DNA from: Gemmatimonadaceae bacterium
Lineage (GTDB): Bacteria; Gemmatimonadota; Gemmatimonadetes; Gemmatimonadales; Gemmatimonadaceae
Direction of reading: 5' to 3'
NCBI GenBank assembly: GCA_026786185.1
Contig: JAJAYP010000165.1
Location: forward strand, 1-39,704
DNA length: 39,704 bases
Shown: one piece after another, positions 33,134 through 39,704 of the stretch
Numbering within the stretch: position 1 is the first letter of the stretch
Layout of the letters: the number at the start of each line of letters is the position of its first letter
Program-made: the position numbers and the translations under genes
Notes under the pieces: model-generated
The model's input: only the letters and a program-made list of their open reading frames with translations
The model's database searches: none
What the model was told of the DNA's origin: nothing

Positions 33134-34807
33134 ATGACCAGCGGTTCGACTCCTTCTGACTCCGGCACGATGGTGCCGATCCAGCACAACGATCCTGCTG
33201 GCGCCACGGTGGCGCCAAGCTCACCGCGTGGCGTCGGGGAAGGTGCCAGGGAAGGCATTCGTCCGACGCAGCGTCCCAGTCGCACCCGGAGGACCGCTGT
33301 GCAGGCCACGCCACTCGCGGCGAATGCATCCGCACCATTGGTGCGGCCCGATGGTTCGCCGGCTCCCGTCGTGCATCTCGTTCCCGAACTCTCGCCGTAT
33401 GCGCGAACGGGCGGACTGGGCGAAGCGGTGTCCAGCCTCGCGAAGTATCAGGCCGCGTCGGGCATTCCCGTCACCGTGTTCATGCCGTTGTACGCGGTGA
33501 TCCGGGAGCGGGTCGAGGTGCAGCCGGTCGGGCCGGCGTTCGCGGTCGGGGGGGGGCCCCGTACGGAAACGGCGCGCATCTTCGAGCCGGTCGCGCCACA
33601 GGCGACTGGCGCGCCACGCGTGCTGTTCGTGGAGAGCGAGGAATACTTCGACCGACCAGGCTTGTACGGCGACGACGCGGGAGATTACCCGGACAACGCC
33701 GAGCGTTACGCGCTGTTCACGCGAGCCGTGCTCGTGGCCTTGCCCCGCGTGATGCCGCAGGCGCCGAGCATCCTGCATGCGCACGATTGGCAGACGGCGC
33801 TGGCGAGCGTGTATCTGAAGACCGAGTTCCTCGCGCATTCCTACTACGAGGGGATCCGGGCCGTGCTCTCGGTGCACAACGCCGGCTACCAGGGTCACTT
33901 TCCGGAATCGACGATGCCGGAGATCGGGCTCTCGCCGCTTCTGTACAACGATCGTCAGCTCGAATGGTACGGCCGCCTGAACCTGCTGAAGGGCGGGCTC
34001 GTGTTCTCCGATCTGGTGATCACCGTGAGCCCGACGCACGCGCACGAGCTTCGCACGGAGAAGGGAGGGTTCGGGCTCGATGGCGTGTTCGTGGGGCTGC
34101 GTGACCGGCTCGTCGGGATCGTGAACGGCATCGATCAGGACGTGTGGGATCCGTCGCGCGACACCTTCATCCCGCGTCGATTCTCCTCCGAGAACCTGCA
34201 GGGCAAGAAGCGCTGTCGCGTCGCCCTCCAGCGTGCGACCGGCATGAGCCGGTGGCAGGCGCCGATCTTCGCGCTCACGGCGCGGCTCGTCTCGCAGAAA
34301 GGGCTGGACCTGATCCTCGGCGATCCCGGCTACTTCGCGTTCGACGCACAGTACATCTTCCTCGGCCATGGTGAAGCGCGCTACGAGGCGATGCTCACCG
34401 AGCTGGCCGAACGGGCGCCGAGCCGGATCGCGGTGAAGCTCGACTTCACGGACGAGTTCGAGCACCTGCTGCTCGCTGGCGCGGACATGTGCCTCATGCC
34501 CTCGCAGTACGAGCCGTGCGGCCTCACCCAGATGCGCGCGCAGCGATACGGCACCATCCCCGTGGCGAGGCGGGTCGGTGGATTGGCGGACACCATCGAG
34601 GACGGCGTCACCGGCTTCCTGTTCGACGATTATACGCCGGCGGATTTCATGCGCGCCGCCATGCGCGCGGTGGATCAGTATCGCGAGACCGACGCGTGGG
34701 AGGAGATGATGCGCGAGGCGATGGCGCGCGACTTCGGATGGGAGAAGAGCGCTGCGCGATACCTCACGGTGTACCGCCGAGTGCTGACGCAGGCGTCGGT
34801 GCGGTAG
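33134..34807 (+). CDS. glgA: Glycogen (starch) synthase, GT5 family
   Basis: This 557-residue protein carries the GT5 glycogen synthase signature: TGGLGEAV near the N-terminus of the catalytic part, AHDWQTAL, SVHNAGYQG, GIVNGIDQDVW, LTARLVSQKGLDL, and SQYEPCGLTQM followed by RRVGGLADTI. It transfers glucose from ADP- or UDP-glucose to glycogen. The usual KTGGL motif reads RTGGL (91-95). About 75 residues of low-complexity, Pro/Ala/Thr-rich sequence precede the catalytic domain, which makes it longer than typical bacterial GlgA (about 480). The ATG at 33134 was chosen; the open frame reaches 33020. A nine-G run at 33548-33556 keeps the frame. No other glycogen gene is nearby. Confidence 0.94.
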   Translation: MTSGSTPSDSGTMVPIQHNDPAGATVAPSSPRGVGEGAREGIRPTQRPSRTRRTAVQATPLAANASAPLVRPDGSPAPVVHLVPELSPYARTGGLGEAVSSLAKYQAASGIPVTVFMPLYAVIRERVEVQPVGPAFAVGGGPRTETARIFEPVAPQATGAPRVLFVESEEYFDRPGLYGDDAGDYPDNAERYALFTRAVLVALPRVMPQAPSILHAHDWQTALASVYLKTEFLAHSYYEGIRAVLSVHNAGYQGHFPESTMPEIGLSPLLYNDRQLEWYGRLNLLKGGLVFSDLVITVSPTHAHELRTEKGGFGLDGVFVGLRDRLVGIVNGIDQDVWDPSRDTFIPRRFSSENLQGKKRCRVALQRATGMSRWQAPIFALTARLVSQKGLDLILGDPGYFAFDAQYIFLGHGEARYEAMLTELAERAPSRIAVKLDFTDEFEHLLLAGADMCLMPSQYEPCGLTQMRAQRYGTIPVARRVGGLADTIEDGVTGFLFDDYTPADFMRAAMRAVDQYRETDAWEEMMREAMARDFGWEKSAARYLTVYRRVLTQASVR

Positions 34808-34828
34808 TCGTCGATCCATCACCCGGGA

Positions 34829-36394
34829 ATGTCTCTCATGCTTCAGCTACGTCGTCTCGCGATGCCGTTCGTGCTCGCATCGTGTGCAGTGATTCCCGCC
34901 AGCGCGTGCGGCCAGCTACCGCCCGCGTCACGGGCAGTAGCCGACAGTGCGCCACCGCCAGTGCCCCGCGAGTTTCGCGCGGCCTGGGTCGCATCGGTGA
35001 GCAACATCGATTGGCCGTCCAGGCCGGGCCTCAGCACTGCGGAGCAGCAGTCCGAGCTGATCGCGATGCTCGACAAGCTCGTGCAGCTGCGCATGAACGC
35101 CATCGTGCTCCAGGTCCGGCCGGCGGCCGATGCGCTCTATCAGTCGTCGCTCGAGCCGTGGTCGGACTTCCTCACGGGGGAGATGGGGCGCGCGCCGGAT
35201 CCGTTCTACGACCCGCTCACGTTCGCGACGGCGGAAGCGCACAAGCGCGGCCTGGAGATGCACGTCTGGATCAATCCGTACCGCGCGAAGCATCCCGCGA
35301 GCAAGTCGACGTCGGCCAGCCACGTCAGTCGCAGCCGGCCGGAGCTGGTGCGCACGTATGGCTCGTTCCTGTGGATGGATCCGGGGGATCCTGCCGTACG
35401 CGCACGCACCACCAACGTCGTGCTCGATCTTGTACGCCGCTACGACATCGATGCCGTGCACATGGACGACTACTTCTATCCGTATCCGGAATCGCGCAAC
35501 GGCCGTGAGATCGAGTTTCCGGACGAGTCCACCTATCGGCGCTATCGCCAGGGTGGCGGCACGCTGGAGCGGGATGACTGGCGGCGCGAGAACGTGAATG
35601 TGCTCATCAAGGAGCTGTACGAGAGCATTCACGCGACGAAGCCGTGGGTGCGGTTCGGTCTCAGTCCGTTCGGTATCTGGCGGCCCGGCTATCCGGCGTC
35701 GGTGCGCGGGCTCGATCAGTACGCCAAGCTCTACGCCGATGCGCGAAAGTGGCTGCACGAGGGGTGGGTGGACTACTTCACTCCGCAGCTCTACTGGGCG
35801 GTGAATCGCCCGGAGCAGAGCTACCCCGTGCTGCTGAAGTGGTGGACCGAGCAGAACCTGAAGGGTCGCCACATGTGGCCGGGCAACTATACCGGCAAGG
35901 TGGCGTTCACGAATTCGTCCGCCTGGCGGACCGACGAGGTGCTCGAGCAGATCCGGCTGACGCGCGCACAGCCTGGCGCGACCGGCAACGTGCACTTCAG
36001 CATGAAAGTGTTCATGGACGATCCGGATCATCTCGACGAGCGGTTGATGAGCGAGGTATACACTGAGCCGGCGCTCGTGCCGGCGTCACCATGGCTCGGC
36101 AGCGGCGTGCCCGTCGCTCCACGAATCGCGATGCGCGACGACTCGGCGTCCGGGTACTGGGTGCTCGACATCGCGCCGGGTGATACCGTGGTGAACGCTG
36201 CGCGGGCCGGCGCGACATGGCTGTTCGTCGTGCAGATGCGCACCGACGCCGGCTGGACGACGCGTATCGTGCCGGCGACCGAACGCCTGCACGTGCTCGC
36301 GCCGCGCAGCGGCGCAGCACCTCTCGACGTTCGCGTGATGGCGGTGGACCGTGTGGGAAACGCCGGACCAGCCGCGAGGCTGCCGCTGCGCTAG
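34829..36394 (+). CDS. Exported GHL10-family (DUF187) glycoside hydrolase
   Basis: This 521-residue protein has an N-terminal signal peptide (about 1-30) and a TIM-barrel domain of the glycosyl-hydrolase-like 10 family. It begins PREFRAAWVASVSNIDWPS and includes NAIVLQVRPAADALY, GLEMHVWINPYRAKHP, DAVHMDDYFYPYPE (acidic active-site candidates), RFGLSPFGIWRPG and VDYFTPQLYW. A C-terminal fibronectin-like beta domain of about 90 residues follows. The enzymes of this group act on cell-wall or polysaccharide substrates; some related YngK-type proteins cleave glycans of peptidoglycan. It begins 22 bases after glgA and is probably co-transcribed. Confidence 0.92.
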   Translation: MSLMLQLRRLAMPFVLASCAVIPASACGQLPPASRAVADSAPPPVPREFRAAWVASVSNIDWPSRPGLSTAEQQSELIAMLDKLVQLRMNAIVLQVRPAADALYQSSLEPWSDFLTGEMGRAPDPFYDPLTFATAEAHKRGLEMHVWINPYRAKHPASKSTSASHVSRSRPELVRTYGSFLWMDPGDPAVRARTTNVVLDLVRRYDIDAVHMDDYFYPYPESRNGREIEFPDESTYRRYRQGGGTLERDDWRRENVNVLIKELYESIHATKPWVRFGLSPFGIWRPGYPASVRGLDQYAKLYADARKWLHEGWVDYFTPQLYWAVNRPEQSYPVLLKWWTEQNLKGRHMWPGNYTGKVAFTNSSAWRTDEVLEQIRLTRAQPGATGNVHFSMKVFMDDPDHLDERLMSEVYTEPALVPASPWLGSGVPVAPRIAMRDDSASGYWVLDIAPGDTVVNAARAGATWLFVVQMRTDAGWTTRIVPATERLHVLAPRSGAAPLDVRVMAVDRVGNAGPAARLPLR

Positions 36395-36466
36395 CGCCAA
36401 CGGGACGCGGGGGCGCTCCGTAACCGTACCGTGTCCCGTCGCGCGTCTCCGCTCACCCACCTGCTC

Positions 36467-39400
36467 ATGCGTCGTTCGGCCCTCCTCCTGCTCGGCGTCG
36501 TGTTCGCCGGCATTCTCGCGCCATGCCCGATGCCGGCGCAGCAGCTCGACTCGACCCTGCTCACCGCCTTCCGCTGGCGGCCCGTGGGGCCGGCCAACAT
36601 GGGCGGCCGCGTCACGGACGTGGAAGGCATTCCGTCGCCGTCCAAGACGTTCTACGTCGCAGCGGCGGCGGGCGGTGTGTGGAAGACCACGAACGCGGGC
36701 ACGACCTTCCGCCCGGTGTTCGACAACGAGCGCGTCGCGTCGCTCGGCGATCTCGCGAGCGCGCCGAGCGACACGAATGTCGTGTACCTCGGCACGGGCG
36801 AGGAGGACTCGCGCAACTCCATCTCGCCTGGCGGCGGCGTCTGGAAGACGACGGACGGCGCACGCACCTGGAAGTTCATGGGCCTGGCCGAGACGCAGCA
36901 GATCGCGCGCATCGTGGTGGATCCGCGCGACGCCAACGTGGTGTACGTCGCCGCGCTGGGGCATGCGTGGGGGCCGAACCGCGAGCGTGGCCTGTACAAG
37001 AGCACCAACGGCGGGACGACGTGGGAGCTCGTGAAGTTCATCAGCGACAAGGCCGGGTTCGTGGATGTGCAACTCGACCCGGGCAATCCCGACGTCGTCT
37101 GGGCGTCGAGCTGGGAGCGGGTGCGCGGTCCGTACTTCCTGTACAGCGGCGGCGCGGGATCGGCACTCTGGAAGTCCACCGACGCGGGGAAGACGTGGGC
37201 GGAGGTGAAGGGCGGCGGACTGCCGGAGACGACGAAGGGGCGGATGAACTTCGACATCTCGCGCAGCAATCCGAAGATGATCTACCTCATGATCGAGGCA
37301 GACACGGTCATGAACGGGAAGAGCGACAAGAGCGTGAAGGGACAGGTCAGACCGTCAGGTCTGTACCGTTCCACTGACGGCGGCGCGACGTGGGAGAAGC
37401 GCAACTCGGCGAACGTGCGGCCCTTCTACTACTCGCAGGTGCGCGTCGATCCCCGGAACCCGGAGCGCGTGTACTTCACGTCCACGCCCGTGCTGTTCAG
37501 CGACGACGGTGGCAAGACGTCGCGCACGGCCACGCAGGGCATCCATGTCGACCACCATGCGATGTGGATCGATCCGAACGACCCCGAGCATTTCATCGTG
37601 GGGAACGACGGCGGCGTCGCGGTCACCTGGGATCGCGGCGGGAACTACGACAACGTGAACACCATGCCGCTGGGGCAGTTCTACGCGGTGTCGTTCGACA
37701 TGGCCGTGCCGTATCGCGTGTGCGGAGGCCTGCAGGACAATGGAAGCTGGTGTGGGCCGAGCAGGCGGAAGCAGGGTCCGATCACCAACTCGATGTGGTT
37801 CAACGTGGGCGGAGGCGACGGTTTCTACACCGCGCAGGACCCGACCGACGCGAACACCGTGTATTCGGAGTCGCAGGGCGGGAACATGAATCGCGTGAAT
37901 CTCGTCACCGGCGAGCGGACGTCGCTCACGAAACCCGGCTGGCGCAATCGTTACCGGCAGTTCGAGGATTCGATCATCGTCACGCGTGGCGACACCCTGC
38001 AGCCGACGCCGCGCGACGCACAGCGGCGCGTGGACGACCTCCGGCGGCGCGCGGCGGCGGATTCAACGGAGTGGGACATCCGCTTCAACTGGAACACGCC
38101 GTTCTTTCTTTCGCCGCACAACTCGAGCGTGTTCTACGCGGCGGGGAACAAGGTGCTCAAGAGCACCGCGCGCGGTGACAGTCTCATTCCGATCTCCCCG
38201 GATCTCACGACGCGCGATCCGCTGAAGATCAGGATCAGCACGCAGACCACGGGTGGTATCACGCCGGACAACACTGGTGCCGAGACGCACAGCACCAGCA
38301 CGACCGTCGCCGAATCGCCGGTGCGACCGGGGCTGCTGTACGCTGGCACGGATGACGGCAATGTCTGGCTCTCGCGGAACGACGGTGCGGCGTGGGAGAA
38401 TCTCACGTCGCGATTCCCCGGCGTGCCCAAGAACACCTACGTGAGCCGGATCGAGCCGAGTGGTACCGACTCCAGCGTGTTCTACGTTGCGTTCGATGGC
38501 CATCGGACGAACGACTTCACGCCATATCTGTACATGACGTCCGACTACGGGCGCACCTTCCGGTCGATCGCATCGAACCTGCCTACCGGGGGTCCGGATT
38601 TCGTGCATGTCGTGCGCGAGGATCCAGTGAATCCGAAGCTGCTGTTCGTGGGCACCGATGTGGGCGTGTATGCGTCGATGGATCGCGGCGGCTCGTGGCG
38701 GAAGTTCATGAACGGGTTGCCCACCGTGCCCGTGCACGATTTGCGAATTCACCCGCGCGAGCACGAGTTGATCGCCGGCACGCATGGCAGGTCGATCTGG
38801 ATCGTCGACATCACGCCGCTCGAGCAGATGACCGATGGCGCGCGCGGCGTGACGCTGTTCGCGCCGAAGGTTGCGCACCAGTACGGCCAGGCCGTCGTGG
38901 AAGGACAGGCGGTGGGGCACAAGATCTTTGAGGCGCCGAGTCCGGCCTACGGGGCTGATCTGTGGTACCGGCTGACTGGCGGTTCACGCACCGACCGAAC
39001 GACGCTCGTGATCTCCGACGCGAGCGGTGACACGATTCGCACGCTCACCGGCCCGGGTGGTCCGGGCCTGCACAAGGTGACCTGGGATTTCCGTGGGAAG
39101 GCGCCGAAGACTCCTGCGCTGTCGCCCGCGGGAGTTCGCGATTCCATCGTGCAGGCGCGGCGCACGGCGTTCGTGCTCGATTCGCTCGAGAAGGACGGCA
39201 CGGTGCCGAAGGAAGCGCTTGAGCGTTTGCGGAGCGCGACGGCTGGCGGGAGCGTCCAGGGTCTCGCGCAGCTCTTCGGCGGTGGTGGTGGTCGCGTCAC
39301 AGCGGGGGGAGCTGACGCCTTCAATCCACGTCCCGGTGAAGGCGCGCCGTCGCGCGGCGCGGCGGCGGTGCAAGGAGAGAGTGCGGAGACGACTGCGCCG

Positions 39401-39589
39401 GTGGATGCCGCGCAGCTTGGACAGCTCGCGCAGCTCTTTCGAGTGGGTGGGCGTGGTGGTGGTGGCTTTGGCGGAGCGGGCGGCGCGCCGCTCGTGGACA
39501 CGGGAGATTATCTCGTCACGCTGAGCGTGGGCGGACAGCGGCTGAAGCAGGTGTTGCGTGTGCAGCGGGTGATCGGCACCAATCCCTGA
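36467..39589 (+). CDS. Exported BNR/sortilin (VPS10)-like beta-propeller protein
   Basis: This protein of about 1040 residues starts with a signal peptide ending near MPAQQ (ATG at 36467; a GTG at 36431 adds 12 residues and is the alternative). The body is built of repeated Asp-box/BNR units of the type KTTNAGTTF, KSTNGGTTW, KSTDAGKTW, RSTDGGATW and SMDRGGSWRKF, as in ten-bladed VPS10/sortilin propellers. A C-terminal region contains a beta domain, a helical segment and Gly/Arg-rich linkers (GGGGRVT, GGRGGGGFGGAGG). Large proteins of this type are widespread in Bacteroidota, Acidobacteriota and Gemmatimonadota, often labelled glycosyl hydrolase; no catalytic role is shown. Cell-surface binding of peptides or glycans is plausible. 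Confidence 0.9.
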   Translation: MRRSALLLLGVVFAGILAPCPMPAQQLDSTLLTAFRWRPVGPANMGGRVTDVEGIPSPSKTFYVAAAAGGVWKTTNAGTTFRPVFDNERVASLGDLASAPSDTNVVYLGTGEEDSRNSISPGGGVWKTTDGARTWKFMGLAETQQIARIVVDPRDANVVYVAALGHAWGPNRERGLYKSTNGGTTWELVKFISDKAGFVDVQLDPGNPDVVWASSWERVRGPYFLYSGGAGSALWKSTDAGKTWAEVKGGGLPETTKGRMNFDISRSNPKMIYLMIEADTVMNGKSDKSVKGQVRPSGLYRSTDGGATWEKRNSANVRPFYYSQVRVDPRNPERVYFTSTPVLFSDDGGKTSRTATQGIHVDHHAMWIDPNDPEHFIVGNDGGVAVTWDRGGNYDNVNTMPLGQFYAVSFDMAVPYRVCGGLQDNGSWCGPSRRKQGPITNSMWFNVGGGDGFYTAQDPTDANTVYSESQGGNMNRVNLVTGERTSLTKPGWRNRYRQFEDSIIVTRGDTLQPTPRDAQRRVDDLRRRAAADSTEWDIRFNWNTPFFLSPHNSSVFYAAGNKVLKSTARGDSLIPISPDLTTRDPLKIRISTQTTGGITPDNTGAETHSTSTTVAESPVRPGLLYAGTDDGNVWLSRNDGAAWENLTSRFPGVPKNTYVSRIEPSGTDSSVFYVAFDGHRTNDFTPYLYMTSDYGRTFRSIASNLPTGGPDFVHVVREDPVNPKLLFVGTDVGVYASMDRGGSWRKFMNGLPTVPVHDLRIHPREHELIAGTHGRSIWIVDITPLEQMTDGARGVTLFAPKVAHQYGQAVVEGQAVGHKIFEAPSPAYGADLWYRLTGGSRTDRTTLVISDASGDTIRTLTGPGGPGLHKVTWDFRGKAPKTPALSPAGVRDSIVQARRTAFVLDSLEKDGTVPKEALERLRSATAGGSVQGLAQLFGGGGGRVTAGGADAFNPRPGEGAPSRGAAAVQGESAETTAPVDAAQLGQLAQLFRVGGRGGGGFGGAGGAPLVDTGDYLVTLSVGGQRLKQVLRVQRVIGTNP

Positions 39590-39704
39590 CGAAGGTGGCG
39601 AACGACGAACGGTAGCCTCGATAGAGTGAACGCCGGGGCCCGCGCCCAAAGCCCGGGCCCCCCGGGCCAAGGTGGGGCGGCGGCCCACCGCCAGGCGCGC
39701 CGAC
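39590..39704. other. Contig end, low-complexity G/C sequence
   Basis: After the BNR gene the sequence soon turns into G/C runs such as CCCGGGCCCCCCGGGCC. No gene start, RNA or terminator can be read. The composition matches the opposite end of the window and suggests low sequence quality. Confidence 0.55.

Noticed and set aside
33548-33556. Run of nine G as a possible frameshift in glgA
   Set aside because: The frame on both sides is the same and gives the expected FAVGGGPRTETARIF context.

Overview
The window looks like one contig from a GC-rich Gram-negative bacterium, most likely a member of the Gemmatimonadota. This assignment is inferred from gene content and style: Tat-exported TldD proteins, a YpfJ-type zinc peptidase, a sortilin-like BNR protein, GHL10 and M20 exported hydrolases, lipoproteins and very high GC at third codon positions. 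No rRNA or tRNA gene and no transposase is visible. About the first 90 and last 115 bases are G/C homopolymer-rich noise typical of poor contig ends.

Positions 92-8143 (minus strand) hold a compact six-gene operon in the order response regulator, HAMP-poor histidine kinase, TolC-type outer membrane protein, lipoprotein membrane-fusion protein, RND pump and a periplasmic PepSY protein. Four-base start/stop overlaps join several of the genes. It reads as a self-regulated tripartite efflux system of unknown substrate. Positions 8272-11192 (plus) encode two exported hydrolases, an M20 peptidase and a class C beta-lactamase-fold lipoprotein, separated by a hairpin.

Positions 11220-22849 (minus) are the most unusual part. 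Two giant cytoplasmic signalling proteins (about 1600 residues each, clearly tandem duplicates) share the order TPR, HD-GYP, GGDEF, STAND-like AAA ATPase, TPR, with no DNA-binding domain. Each is preceded on the same strand by a small lipoprotein ending in a conserved RRIKHFSGY block. In front of the left copy there is also an unlisted 57-residue exported peptide gene whose C-terminus (SGYIVASS) resembles the lipoprotein C-termini. The second lipoprotein is separated from its giant partner by only 8 bases. I propose that exported SGY proteins plus a TPR/STAND/c-di-GMP receptor form a duplicated signalling module; the biochemical link is a hypothesis.

Positions 23184-28014 carry a decayed SAM methyltransferase, small proteins typical of uncharacterised lineage-specific families, a cupin-SDR gene pair in which the SDR lacks the catalytic Tyr and Lys, a double zinc-ribbon protein ending in an SSB-like acidic tip, and a membrane zinc peptidase. 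A repeat-filled inverted repeat lies in the convergent gap at 28024-28126.

Positions 28132-32939 (minus) contain a TldE gene and two TldD paralogues. Both TldDs start with twin-arginine signals while TldE has none, which suggests export as a complex. One TldD has its own clear promoter. Positions 33134-39589 (plus) encode a glycogen synthase with a long N-terminal extension, an exported GHL10 family glycoside hydrolase and a large exported BNR/sortilin-fold protein.
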